A model generated the notes under the pieces. That model was not told the origin of the DNA. It did not search any database and saw only the letters and a list, made by a program, of their open reading frames with translations. DNA of 64,000 bases, taken from the NCBI GenBank assembly GCA_965237485.1, contig CBDEFQ010000010.1, positions 372,001 through 436,000 of the forward strand. Direction: 5' to 3'. Source of the stretch: JAAELZ01 sp965237485 (GTDB lineage Bacteria; Pseudomonadota; Gammaproteobacteria; Arenicellales; Poriferihabitantaceae). A program made the translations under genes and the position numbers. This document shows, in pieces, positions 44,836 to 54,262 of this stretch. Numbering within the stretch: the first letter of the stretch is position 1; every line of letters begins with the position of its first letter.

Positions 44836-46485
44836 TTAACTCGTCGACTGATCTTCAGCAGAAGCTTCGAAATCGATTGCAGCCTTAATTAATTTCTGGG
44901 TGTATTGTGCTTGCGGCGACTCGAACACTTGATGCGCCGCGCCTTGCTCAATCACTTTACCCTGCTTTAAAACCAGTATGTTGTCACTTAAGGCCCTAAC
45001 TACCGAAAGGTCGTGGCTAATAAACAAATAAGCTACATTACGCTTTCGCTGCAAGCTGGCTAATAAGTCGACTATTTGCGCTTGTACCGTTCTATCCAGC
45101 GCAGACGTCGGCTCGTCCAATACTAGCAAACTCGGTTCCATAATCATTGCTCTGGCAATAGCGATACGTTGGCGTTGGCCACCAGAGAATTCATGTGGGT
45201 AGCGATGGCGTGCATCTGGGTCGATACCAACTTCTTCAAGCAGCGCAATTACGCGTTGCTTGCGTTCCTCTTCGGAGCCAATATTGTGCGCGTCTAAGCC
45301 TTCGGCAACGATTTGTGCAATGGTTAGGCGTGGGCTTAACGAACCGTAAGGGTCTTGGAACACCATTTGCATTTGGCGGCGTAGCTTTTGCATGGCTTTG
45401 CCATCGTGTTCATCAATGCGCTCGCCGTGAAAATAAATAGAACCCTCGCTTTTAATAAGTCTTATCAAAGCCAGGGCGAGAGTGGTTTTTCCTGAGCCAC
45501 TTTCGCCAACAATGCCCAGCGTTTTGCCTAGGTTTAGTGACAAGCTGACGCCGTCCACGGCTTTAATATGGTCAACTGTGCGCTTGAACAAGCCCCTTTT
45601 GATGGGGAACCACACTTTTAAGTTTTCGCAAGCGATACTCGCAGGTGCATCAGTGCTGCCTTGCAAGCTGTCTGGACGTGGTTTGGGCGCTGCCTCCAAT
45701 AACATGCGGGTATATGGATGTTTAGGCTTAGCAAACAGCGTTTTACTCGGTCCTGTTTCTACGACTTCACCCTGTTGCATCACTACCACGCGATCAGCTA
45801 CTTTCTCAACCATCGCTAGATCATGGGTGATCAATAAAATTGCCATGCCCATTTCCGCTTGCAATTGCGCCAGCAAGGCTAAAATTTCGGCCTGCACCGT
45901 TACATCGAGCGCGGTGGTGGGCTCATCTGCAATGAGTACATCCGGTGTGTTTGCTAAGGCCATCGCAATCATTACACGTTGACGCTGGCCTCCTGACAGT
46001 TGATGTGGATAGCTGCTGAGCCGATCTTCAGGGCGATAAATAAGCACTTTGCGTAGCAAAGAGAGCACTTGCTCACGAACGGCATCGCCGTTTAGGTGTT
46101 GGTGCAACATCAATACTTCACCGATCTGCTTTTCGACAGTGTGCAAAGGGTTAAGTGCAGTCATCGGCTCCTGAAAAATCATGCCAATCTGGTCACCACG
46201 AATCTTTCGCAATATAGAGTGCTTGGTGCCAATTAATTCCTGACCTTTGTAAATAATGCTGCCGCTAGGATGAACCGCTTTCGGATAGGGTAAAAGCTGG
46301 AGTATTGACAATGCAGTGACGGATTTGCCGGAGCCGCTTTCGCCGACTAAGGCAAGGGTTTCGCTTTTGTAAAGATCAAACGACACATTTTTAACGGCAT
46401 TGACTACGTTATTATCCGAACCAAAGTTGACGGACAGGTCCTCTATTTGCAGTGCTAACTCAGCATTATGTTTATTTGAGGACAT
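44836..46485 (-). CDS. yejF: Peptide ABC transporter ATP-binding protein, fused double ATPase
   Basis: 549 residues, two ABC ATPase domains. First: Walker A GESGSGKS (about 49-56), signature LSGGQRQRV and LIADEPTTALD. Second: GESGSGKT (about 331), FSGGQRQRI and LVLDEPTSALD. Standard YejF length (about 530) and layout. Energises uptake by the YejBE permease. Confidence 0.95.
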   Translation of the reverse strand: MSSNKHNAELALQIEDLSVNFGSDNNVVNAVKNVSFDLYKSETLALVGESGSGKSVTALSILQLLPYPKAVHPSGSIIYKGQELIGTKHSILRKIRGDQIGMIFQEPMTALNPLHTVEKQIGEVLMLHQHLNGDAVREQVLSLLRKVLIYRPEDRLSSYPHQLSGGQRQRVMIAMALANTPDVLIADEPTTALDVTVQAEILALLAQLQAEMGMAILLITHDLAMVEKVADRVVVMQQGEVVETGPSKTLFAKPKHPYTRMLLEAAPKPRPDSLQGSTDAPASIACENLKVWFPIKRGLFKRTVDHIKAVDGVSLSLNLGKTLGIVGESGSGKTTLALALIRLIKSEGSIYFHGERIDEHDGKAMQKLRRQMQMVFQDPYGSLSPRLTIAQIVAEGLDAHNIGSEEERKQRVIALLEEVGIDPDARHRYPHEFSGGQRQRIAIARAMIMEPSLLVLDEPTSALDRTVQAQIVDLLASLQRKRNVAYLFISHDLSVVRALSDNILVLKQGKVIEQGAAHQVFESPQAQYTQKLIKAAIDFEASAEDQSTS

Positions 46486-46490
46486 GGACC

Positions 46491-47525
46491 CTATTTAACG
46501 GTTTTACGCGGGTCAAAAGCGTCACGAACAGCCTCGCCGATAAATATTAAAGTGGATAACATGAATGCAGTAATTACAAAGCCGCTAATGCCAATCCAAG
46601 GTGCCTGTATATTATTTTTCCCCTGATTAAGCATTTCGCCCAATGAAGCTGAGCCGGCGGGTAAACCAAAACCTAGAAAATCTAAACCGGTTAGAGTCGT
46701 GACCGAGCCCGCCAAAATAAAAGGCATAAAGGTTAAAGTTGCGACCATGGCATTGGGTAAAACGTGTTTTATCATGATAGTTACATCACTTACCCCTAAA
46801 GAGCGCGCGGCTCGAATATACTCAAAATTCCGTGCTCGCAGAAACTCTGCTCTAACCACCGCCACTAAACCTGTCCACGAAAATAACAGCATTAGCGCAA
46901 GTAAACTAAAGAAACTAGGTTGTATTACTGCTGCCATAATAATTAGCAAATACAAAACAGGTAGCCCTTCCCAGATTTCGATAAAACGTTGTAGTAATAA
47001 ATCTAACCACCCTCCAAAGTATCCTTGCACGGCGCCAGCTGTAATACCAATAATTGAGCTGAAGAAAGTTAAAATTAACCCAAATAAGATAGAAATACGA
47101 AAACCATATAAAATACGTGCTAGCACATCCCTTGCGTGATCATCTGTGCCTAACCAGTGCTGCTTTGAGGGAGGAGAAGGCGCAGGGACGGTTAGGTCGT
47201 AATCTATTGTGTCGTAAGAATATCGAATAAGGGGCCATATGACCCAACCCTTTTCATTGATAAGTTCTTGAACGTAAGGGTCTTTATAATCTGCTTCTAC
47301 GTCGAATTCCCCACCATACTGGGTCTCGGAGTAAGTCTTGAAAACTGGCATATGAAGTTGGCCGTCATATCGCACTAATAATGGCTTATCGTTTGCAATT
47401 AACTCTGAAACCAAGCTTATCGTAAAGAAAACGAGAAAAATCCATAAAGACCAATAACCTCTTCGGTTAGCTTTAAAAGCTTGTAAACGCCTCTTATCAA
47501 GGGGGGTTAGTTTTAAGCCAAACAT
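46491..47525 (-). CDS. yejE: Peptide ABC transporter permease
   Basis: 344 residues, six membrane helices, with the EAA-loop type sequence FLRARNFEYIRAARSLGVSD and GTDDHARDVLARILYG before the transmembrane core. YejE of E. coli is 341 residues. Between yejB and yejF, 5 bp from yejF. Confidence 0.93.
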   Translation of the reverse strand: MFGLKLTPLDKRRLQAFKANRRGYWSLWIFLVFFTISLVSELIANDKPLLVRYDGQLHMPVFKTYSETQYGGEFDVEADYKDPYVQELINEKGWVIWPLIRYSYDTIDYDLTVPAPSPPSKQHWLGTDDHARDVLARILYGFRISILFGLILTFFSSIIGITAGAVQGYFGGWLDLLLQRFIEIWEGLPVLYLLIIMAAVIQPSFFSLLALMLLFSWTGLVAVVRAEFLRARNFEYIRAARSLGVSDVTIMIKHVLPNAMVATLTFMPFILAGSVTTLTGLDFLGFGLPAGSASLGEMLNQGKNNIQAPWIGISGFVITAFMLSTLIFIGEAVRDAFDPRKTVK

Positions 47526-47542
47526 TTCAATAGTTGATCAAA

Positions 47543-48652
47543 CTAGCCTCGTGAATCAAAATCGATTCTTGGATCGACCACGGTATACATTACATCACGT
47601 ATTATTTGCATCACCATGCCGACTAAAGTGAAAATGAACAGCAATGCAAACATTACGGGGTAGTCGCGATTTAGAGCAGCTTCGTACCCTAATAAGCCTA
47701 GCCCGTCTAAGGAAAAAATAACCTCGATCAGCAGTGCCCCTGTGAACAAAATAGAAATTAGCATGGCCGGAAAGCCTGCAATAACGATGAGCATCGCGTT
47801 TCTAAATACGTGCCCATATAGCACTTGATCTTCACTTAGGCCTTTGGCCTTAGCAGTTTGCACGTACGGGAGTTGAATTTGATCGAGAAATGAGTTTTTG
47901 GTCAACATGGTTAAGCCAGCGAAACTGCCGATTACCATGGACAGTACTGGCAAGGTTATGTGCCAAAAATAATCGATTACTTGCCGCCACCAAGGAAATT
48001 GCTCCCAGCCTTCCGATGTTAAGCCACGCAGAGGGAAGATATCGAAATAGCGCCCACCTGAAAATAAGATGATCAGCAGTATCGCAAATAAAAAACTGGG
48101 TATGGCTGCGCCAGCGATGATTAAGCCGCTGGTCCAGCCGTCAAACTGAGAGTCGTCGCGCACGGCCTTGCGAATGCCTAATGGTATAGAGATTAAATAA
48201 GCAATTAAGGTTGTCCATAACCCCAATGAAATGGACACCGGCATTTTATCTAAAACTAACTCTGTGACACGCTTATTGCTATAGTAGCTTTCACCAAAAT
48301 CAAAGCGTAAGTATTCGCCCATCATTTTGAAAAAACGTTGATGTGCGGGCTTATCAAAGCCGTACTGTTTTTCTAACTCGGCAATTATTTCGGGTCGTAG
48401 CCCTTGTGCGCCGCGGTATTTACTTACGCTACTCCCCTGGGAAGTGCCTATTGCGTTTCCGTCGACGCCTTGGATGTCCGAACTGGTTCCAGAAAACCGA
48501 CGAGTAGCGTCCACTCCTTGCCCTTGCCACTCTGCTATCGCCTGTTCTACAGGCCCTCCGGGGGCGAATTGAATAATTCCAAAGTTAATCACCATAATAC
48601 CAAACAAAGTCGGTATCACTAAGAGCAAGCGACGTAATATATAGCCGAGCAT
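47543..48652 (-). CDS. yejB: Peptide ABC transporter permease
   Basis: 369 residues, six membrane helices; N-terminal YILRRLLLVIPTLFGIMVINF is characteristic of DppB/YejB permeases and the EAA loop is PYVQTAKAKGLSEDQVLYGH. A long loop of about 35 residues rich in G/S (VDGNAIGTSQGSSV) lies after the first helix, typical for YejB. Confidence 0.94.
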   Translation of the reverse strand: MLGYILRRLLLVIPTLFGIMVINFGIIQFAPGGPVEQAIAEWQGQGVDATRRFSGTSSDIQGVDGNAIGTSQGSSVSKYRGAQGLRPEIIAELEKQYGFDKPAHQRFFKMMGEYLRFDFGESYYSNKRVTELVLDKMPVSISLGLWTTLIAYLISIPLGIRKAVRDDSQFDGWTSGLIIAGAAIPSFLFAILLIILFSGGRYFDIFPLRGLTSEGWEQFPWWRQVIDYFWHITLPVLSMVIGSFAGLTMLTKNSFLDQIQLPYVQTAKAKGLSEDQVLYGHVFRNAMLIVIAGFPAMLISILFTGALLIEVIFSLDGLGLLGYEAALNRDYPVMFALLFIFTLVGMVMQIIRDVMYTVVDPRIDFDSRG

Positions 48653-48695
48653 AGAAATCTAGAAGTGGTGTACTAACTAAGTTTAGTGCCTAGCG

Positions 48696-50564
48696 CTAGC
48701 GATTTAAAGCCGCTTCTTTTTCACCATCTATCCACCAAGTTCCAGGGAAGCCAGTACTGTATATGGGCCGTTGCTGTGGTTGGCTAAAACGATTCCAGTA
48801 GGCAATCCATGCCTCATCGTTATAATAAGTCGGTACAGCATAGTGATTCCAAAGAAGAACTCTATCTAAGGCGCGCGTGGTGGCTTGTAAGGTCTCTAGG
48901 TCTTTAGCCTCTACTATTTGTTCAATTAAAGCATCCACTACCGGATTTTTAATTCCGCCAGAATTGCCACCCCGAACGTCAGCTGATTCTGAGCCAAAAA
49001 AGCTACGTAATTCATTTCCTGGAGGAGGGAAAAAATTAAGAGCGCCTATCCATAAGTCGAAATCAGAATCATGTATGCGTACGCGCCATTGAGAGGTGTC
49101 GACAAGACGAATTGATGCGTCAATACCAGCTTTTTTCATGGACTCCACATAGGGTAAAGCTAGGCGCTGTGACTCAGGGTATGCGGTCATTAGCTCCAGT
49201 TGAAGTTGTTCCCCTGTCTGTTTTGAAACTAACTTGCCATCTTGCAATACCCAGCCAGCCGATTTAAATAATTGAAAAGCGCGACGTTTATTCTTTCTGT
49301 CGCGTCCAGAACCATCAGTAACTGGAGGAACAAATGCTTGATCTAGCGTGCCAGATGGCAGTTGATCCGCAAAAGGCTTCAGTATAGCCAACTCAGCTTC
49401 GCTAGGCATACCAGTAGCGCCATAGTCTGAATTTGGGAAGTTACTTTGAATACGCTTATATTGGCCATACAGCAAGGTGCGTTGTATAGCTTCAAAATCA
49501 TACAAAGACATAATGGCTTCACGCACATTTACATCTGAGAATTTATCTCTCTTCAAGTTGAAAAAGTACCCTCCCATGCCACGCGGCTTTCGGCTAGGTA
49601 CTTCCTGCTTTACTATCTTTCCAGAGGTGATTTCATCAAACTCGTATTCGGTCATCCATCTTTTTGCGCTAGATTCACCGCGAAAATCGATTTCTCCAGC
49701 GCGAAAAGCTTCAAATTCAACGGTCAGGTCACGGTAGTATTCATAACGTATCTCTTCAAAGTTATTCAACCCACGTTTAATGGCTAAGTCTTTTGCCCAA
49801 TAATCTTGTACTCTTTCATAGGTGATTGAACGGCCAGCATCGACATTTGTAACCTTATATGGCCCACTAGATAATGGAGCTTCTAATGTGGATGCGGTAA
49901 CGTCTTTATCTTTCCAATAATGCTTGGGCAGAGGTGATAGGCCAGCTGCAATGGTGATAGGCTTCATCGTGTTTTTGGTTGCAAATGTTACTTTAAGCTG
50001 TCTCTCAGACAGTGCTTCAGCGCTGAGTATGTCCTCATAAAAGGATTTTATAAACACTCGGCCATGTTCTTTTATGGTTTCTAAGGTAAAGACAAAATCA
50101 TGTGCAACAATAGGCATGCCGTCATGGTATTTTGCTTCTTGGCGAATGTTAAATATCGCCCAACTTTTATCGGCAGGATATTCTACTGATTCAGCAATAA
50201 GGCCATACAAGCCGTCAATCTCATCTGCAGAACCTGTCATTAAATCATCGTAGACTACTCCGATACTGTTCGGCCATTCGCCTTTTTGTACATAAAAGTT
50301 TAAAGTGTCAAAAGAGCCAAAAGCGCTTAAGACCACTTTTCCTCCCTTTGGTGCGTCTGGATTAGCGTAAGGAAAATGTTCAATTCCTTTAGCATAGAGT
50401 GGTTCTCCAAATTCTGCGATAGCTGTTTCCTTTACTACGCTATCATCAGCATTGGCTAACAAGGGCATTAATAAGCACGAGCCAATAAATATACTGATTG
50501 CATTTATAGTAAACCAAGCCATATAACCAACTAAATCAGAGCTTTTAGCTTTTTTAAATTTCAT
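48696..50564 (-). CDS. yejA: Peptide-binding extracytoplasmic protein
   Basis: About 622 residues from the ATG at 50564; an upstream ATG at 50636 adds a hydrophobic stretch and is less plausible since the signal peptide (YMAWFTINAISIFIGSCLL then ANADD) starts after the later one. An SBP_bac_5 family binding protein with YPESQRLALPYVESMKKAG and GTWWIDGEKEAAL-like C-terminal sequence. Captures oligopeptides (for microcin C-type importers too) in the periplasm and feeds YejBEF. First gene of the yejABEF-ycgN run. Confidence 0.93.
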   Translation of the reverse strand: MKFKKAKSSDLVGYMAWFTINAISIFIGSCLLMPLLANADDSVVKETAIAEFGEPLYAKGIEHFPYANPDAPKGGKVVLSAFGSFDTLNFYVQKGEWPNSIGVVYDDLMTGSADEIDGLYGLIAESVEYPADKSWAIFNIRQEAKYHDGMPIVAHDFVFTLETIKEHGRVFIKSFYEDILSAEALSERQLKVTFATKNTMKPITIAAGLSPLPKHYWKDKDVTASTLEAPLSSGPYKVTNVDAGRSITYERVQDYWAKDLAIKRGLNNFEEIRYEYYRDLTVEFEAFRAGEIDFRGESSAKRWMTEYEFDEITSGKIVKQEVPSRKPRGMGGYFFNLKRDKFSDVNVREAIMSLYDFEAIQRTLLYGQYKRIQSNFPNSDYGATGMPSEAELAILKPFADQLPSGTLDQAFVPPVTDGSGRDRKNKRRAFQLFKSAGWVLQDGKLVSKQTGEQLQLELMTAYPESQRLALPYVESMKKAGIDASIRLVDTSQWRVRIHDSDFDLWIGALNFFPPPGNELRSFFGSESADVRGGNSGGIKNPVVDALIEQIVEAKDLETLQATTRALDRVLLWNHYAVPTYYNDEAWIAYWNRFSQPQQRPIYSTGFPGTWWIDGEKEAALNR

Positions 50565-50800
50565 TTTAAATTTAGAGTCAATTGCAATAAATAGTACGCA
50601 AAACGCACACCAATATAATAAGCTATACAGTAACATAAGCCTGTTGTTTGTAGATGAATGTTTGGTAATGATCTGTCTAGATTAAGGGTAAAGGAGGTAA
50701 GCTTATCAAGTGCTTATGGCCTAACTAACGTTCTTGGTTTATACCCTCTATACCAAAGTTAAAGCCTTTTCAAAAACCTATTTTTACTCTAAATATCGCA

Positions 50801-51865
50801 TTGGACCAAGAACAATTTGCTAAACGTTTGTTAATGTGGTTCGACCAGTTTGGGCGTAAAAACTTGCCGTGGCAAACTAACAAATCTGCTTATCGGGTGT
50901 GGATAGCTGAAATCATGTTACAGCAAACGCAAGTGAGCACTGTGATTCCGTACTATCAAAAATTTATGCAGCGCTTTAGCAGTATTCAAAGCTTGGCCGA
51001 TGCCAAGCAAGACCAAGTGCTGCATTACTGGTCGGGCTTAGGCTATTACGCCCGCGCGCGAAACTTGCATAAAGCGGCACAAACAATTTGCGATGAACAC
51101 GGCGGAGTGTTCCCCGGTCATATTGATGCAGTGCAACGGCTTCCTGGGGTAGGTAAATCAACCGCGGGCGCGATATTGGCCTGCAGCATGGGGCAGTGCC
51201 ACCCCATATTAGATGGCAATGTAAAACGTGTGCTTTGTCGTTATCACGCAATTGAAGGCTATCCCGGGGTTAAACGCATCGAGTCAGAATTATGGGAAAT
51301 TGCTGATCAACACACACCGCATGAGCGGGTTGATGATTACACCCAAGCCATAATGGACTTAGGGGCGACCTTGTGTACGCGAAGCAAACCCAATTGCAGC
51401 GCTTGTCCGCTGCAGGCTAGTTGCCAAGCGTTGGCGACCGATAAAGTGAAGTGTTTACCAACGCCGAAACCTAGGCAAAAAAGCAGAAGGCATGAATTTG
51501 TGACCATGCTTAGTTTAGTTAACCACAATAATGAATGTGCGCTAGTTAAAAGGCCAAGCAAGGGTATTTGGGGCGGTTTATGGTATCCACTAGAATTTAC
51601 CGCAGCGGTAGATTTAGCCGATTGGTGCGCGAACAACAAACTGAATATGGACGAAGTCAAATCTTTAGATGCACCCATAGACCATAGTTTTACCCACTAT
51701 GATTTGACGATTAACCCCTTATATTTAAGGCTAAGCAAACAGCAATACCAAAGCGTGAATAAAGCAGATATGATGTGGTTTAATTTAAATGCAGATAAGC
51801 CAGATCAAGTTGGTCTGGCTGCGCCTGTTAGCCAAATTATTAAGCGATTACAAACAAACTTATGA
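50801..51865 (+). CDS. mutY: A/G-specific adenine glycosylase
   Basis: 354 residues, TTG start. HhH-GPD DNA glycosylase: catalytic Glu in AEIMLQQTQV (about 36-45), helix-hairpin-helix LPGVGKSTAGA with the catalytic Asp in HPILDGNVKRVL, [4Fe-4S] loop CTRSKPNCSACPLQASC (about 193-209), and a C-terminal NUDIX-like domain (FVTMLSLV, KRPSKGIWGGLW). Removes A opposite 8-oxoG. Overlaps yggX by 4 bp. Confidence 0.95.
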   Translation: MDQEQFAKRLLMWFDQFGRKNLPWQTNKSAYRVWIAEIMLQQTQVSTVIPYYQKFMQRFSSIQSLADAKQDQVLHYWSGLGYYARARNLHKAAQTICDEHGGVFPGHIDAVQRLPGVGKSTAGAILACSMGQCHPILDGNVKRVLCRYHAIEGYPGVKRIESELWEIADQHTPHERVDDYTQAIMDLGATLCTRSKPNCSACPLQASCQALATDKVKCLPTPKPRQKSRRHEFVTMLSLVNHNNECALVKRPSKGIWGGLWYPLEFTAAVDLADWCANNKLNMDEVKSLDAPIDHSFTHYDLTINPLYLRLSKQQYQSVNKADMMWFNLNADKPDQVGLAAPVSQIIKRLQTNL

Positions 51866-52092
51866 ACACAATACATTGCGTAAAATTAGACAAACAAGGT
51901 GAAGCCTTGAAGCGCGCTCCGTGGCCGGGCGAGCTTGGCGAGCGTATTATGGCTTCAGTATGCAAAGAAGCTTGGAAAATGTGGTTGGGTGAGCAGACCA
52001 TTCTTATCAACGAAAATAGTTATAGCCCGATTAATCCGGAGCACAAAGCGATTTTGCAAAAAGAGATGGTGAAGTATTTGTTTGGAGAATAA
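51862..52092 (+). CDS. yggX: YggX iron-trafficking/oxidative-protection protein
   Basis: 76 residues (family about 85-91, so a little short). HCVKLDKQGE with the conserved Cys, APWPGELGERI, and MVKYLFGE at the end are diagnostic. Starts at an ATG overlapping the mutY stop, the mutY-yggX pairing being common in gammaproteobacteria. Confidence 0.92.
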   Translation: MNTIHCVKLDKQGEALKRAPWPGELGERIMASVCKEAWKMWLGEQTILINENSYSPINPEHKAILQKEMVKYLFGE

Positions 52093-52141
52093 TGCCCCGT
52101 TCGCTCATTTAAGTGAACGATAAGCACTAGCACTTTTACGC

Positions 52142-53281
52142 ATGGAAATTAAGCTGAGTTCCTTTACATCCATCAGTAAGATAGATGCTGAGCAATGGAA
52201 CGCCTTGCTAGACGATGCCCACCCCTTATTGCAGCACGAGGTTTTACTAGCGATGGAAACGCATGATTGCATCGGTGCGCACACCGGCTGGGTTCCGCGT
52301 TATGTCGTAGCCAAGGAGGAGGGAGTTTTGCTAGGTGCGGTGCCTTTATTTGAAAAACACAACTCATGGGGCGAATTTGTTTTCGATCATGCTTGGGCCG
52401 ATGCCTATCAGCGTTACGGATTAAATTACTACCCAAAATTGGTGGCGGGCATTCCATTTTCGCCTGTGTTCGGGCAAAAACTACTGGCTTTGCCAGATCG
52501 TAAAATGGAGATTCAAGCCTTATTAGTGCAGGGGTGTTTGGCCGTGGCGAAGCAACTTGAAGCGAGTTCTGTACACTACTTATTTCCCACCGCGCAGGAA
52601 CACAATCTTTTAACCCAACAAGGTTTGTTGTCTCGACATGATTGCCAGTATCACTGGCACAATCAAGGTTACAAAACCTTCGATGATTTTTTAACTTGTT
52701 TGAGTGCTAAAAAGCGCAAGAATATTCGTCAAGAACGCCAGGGCGTGGAAGATGCTGGTGTGGCGGTTCGGCGTCTAAATGGCGTAACAGCCACCTCAAA
52801 AGAATGGCAAGAATTTTGTCACTTTTACGCACTGACTTACGAACGAAAATGGGGGCAAACTGTATTTAGTCAGTCCTTTTTTGAGTCCGTGGCGAAAACC
52901 TTGGGGGAACGTCTAGTGTTGGTAATGGGGGATTTAAACGGTGATTGCATAGCGGCTGCATTGCTGTATCAAGGCGACAAGGTGCTCTATGGCCGCCACT
53001 GGGGCTGCGACCGGCGAATAGATGGTCTTCACTTTGAGTTATGCTACTACCAAGGCATTGAGTATTGCATCGAACATGAATTGCAGTTGTTTGAGCCGGG
53101 CGCCCAAGGTGAGCACAAAGTAGCACGGGGTTTTAACCCGGTGTTAACCCATTCTGCGCATTGGCTGGCAGACGATAGATTTGTGCCCGCTATAAAGCAA
53201 TTTTGCGAGCATGAAAAGCAAGCCGTGCTATCACATATTAATCGAGTTGAGCAGCATCTCGCCTATCGGCAGACATGCTAG
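52142..53281 (+). CDS. GNAT/FemAB-like N-acyltransferase, COG3146 type
   Basis: 379 residues. The central SAKKRKNIRQERQGVEDAGV and the GEHKVARGF block are typical of COG3146 (DUF482) peptidoglycan-associated acyltransferases. Substrate unknown. Stop TAG is shared with the start of the P3 hairpin element. Confidence 0.88.
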   Translation: MEIKLSSFTSISKIDAEQWNALLDDAHPLLQHEVLLAMETHDCIGAHTGWVPRYVVAKEEGVLLGAVPLFEKHNSWGEFVFDHAWADAYQRYGLNYYPKLVAGIPFSPVFGQKLLALPDRKMEIQALLVQGCLAVAKQLEASSVHYLFPTAQEHNLLTQQGLLSRHDCQYHWHNQGYKTFDDFLTCLSAKKRKNIRQERQGVEDAGVAVRRLNGVTATSKEWQEFCHFYALTYERKWGQTVFSQSFFESVAKTLGERLVLVMGDLNGDCIAAALLYQGDKVLYGRHWGCDRRIDGLHFELCYYQGIEYCIEHELQLFEPGAQGEHKVARGFNPVLTHSAHWLADDRFVPAIKQFCEHEKQAVLSHINRVEQHLAYRQTC

Positions 53282-53443
53282 TACTCTTTCAAGATAATAT
53301 TGCCTAATTCAGCGTCAACGCGCTGTTTCACAGCAAGGCGTATTGCGCAATGAATGGTCGCTCCCTTCATAAGTGATACAACGCAGTCCAGGTACGCGGA
53401 CAGGCTCACTGAATTAGGCAATATTATCTTGAAAAAGTACTAG
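53278..53443. repeat. P3: shorter hairpin relative of the P family (166 bp)
   Basis: 38-bp arms begin CTAGTACTCTTTCAAGATAA on the left and its complement on the right with one mismatch; between them is an interior (gcaaggcgtattgcgcaatg and later acgcagtccaggtacgcggac) clearly related to the P1/P2 interior. It starts on the stop codon of the preceding gene and ends before the stop of the frameshifted Popeye-like gene, so it may serve as a bidirectional terminator. Confidence 0.75.
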
Positions 53444-53449
53444 TAGGCA

Positions 53450-54141
53450 TTAGTCCGTATAAACAGGCTCACTAATGGCCACTTTATTGGCTAAATCCCG
53501 GCCTATGAGGGCCTCAAAGGCCTGCTTTAAACTGGGTGACTTTTCTAAGGCAGCATTCAGAGGGCCACGATCCCAACGTAAATAAGTGTCCCTTTTGGGA
53601 GCACCACTGAAGCTGATGCAACGCTATTTAGTATAAAACTGACCTCCCCTACAAACTTACTTGAGGCGATGGGAAATTGGTGATCACCCTTGGAAGCAAT
53701 CGGGTTTCCCTTCACTATATAATATAAGGCATCGGGCTTTTCATTATGCACCGTTAGTTGGGTATCTTCTTCTGCAGTTTTAAGTTTACTTAACTTCATC
53801 AGGTGCCTGAATTCGCCAGGTTGTAGCCCTTTGAGGTTAGCGTAAACCCGCATGTATTCTGGGCTTATACGCAATGGAAGCTTATCGTACAATAACCTTA
53901 AAAGCCCCGTGATGTTGGCTATCATTATCAGTAAACTTCCCAAAATAGCCCCCCATAGCGGCTCTACTGGAAATGTATAGTAATAAATGATGTATAGCAC
54001 AGTAGCGACCATCACCAAAACCCGCAGTACGATCTGATTTTTAAATAGAAAACCCAGCACGTAACCAAGCGTGGCAAAATGGACTAGTGCTCCAGCGTCC
54101 CAAGTGAAGGAACCGCTAATTGAATTTAGTATTGTTTCCAT
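53450..54141 (-). pseudogene. Popeye-like cyclic nucleotide-binding membrane protein, frameshifted
   Basis: Three N-terminal membrane helices (about 20-95) then a cNMP-binding-type beta domain starting PEYMRVYANLKGLQPGEF. The layout is that of bacterial Popeye-domain proteins. The open frame stops after 194 residues in VLPKGTLIYV. A one-base change in the GGGAG run (near 53590-53602) joins it to TYLRWDRGPL and a tail ending ISEPVYTD at 53450, giving about 230 residues. Either a real frameshift or a sequence error. Divergent from trpD. Confidence 0.7.
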
Positions 54142-54262
54142 AGTTACTCAATTTTTTATTGTTAATGTAAGAAGTGTTTTTTCGCGAATTGTAGCTGAAG
54201 TTAGTCCTAGCGCGTACCGCGTTTATCCGTAAAATAAAGCGATCACATAAATCGAATAAACA

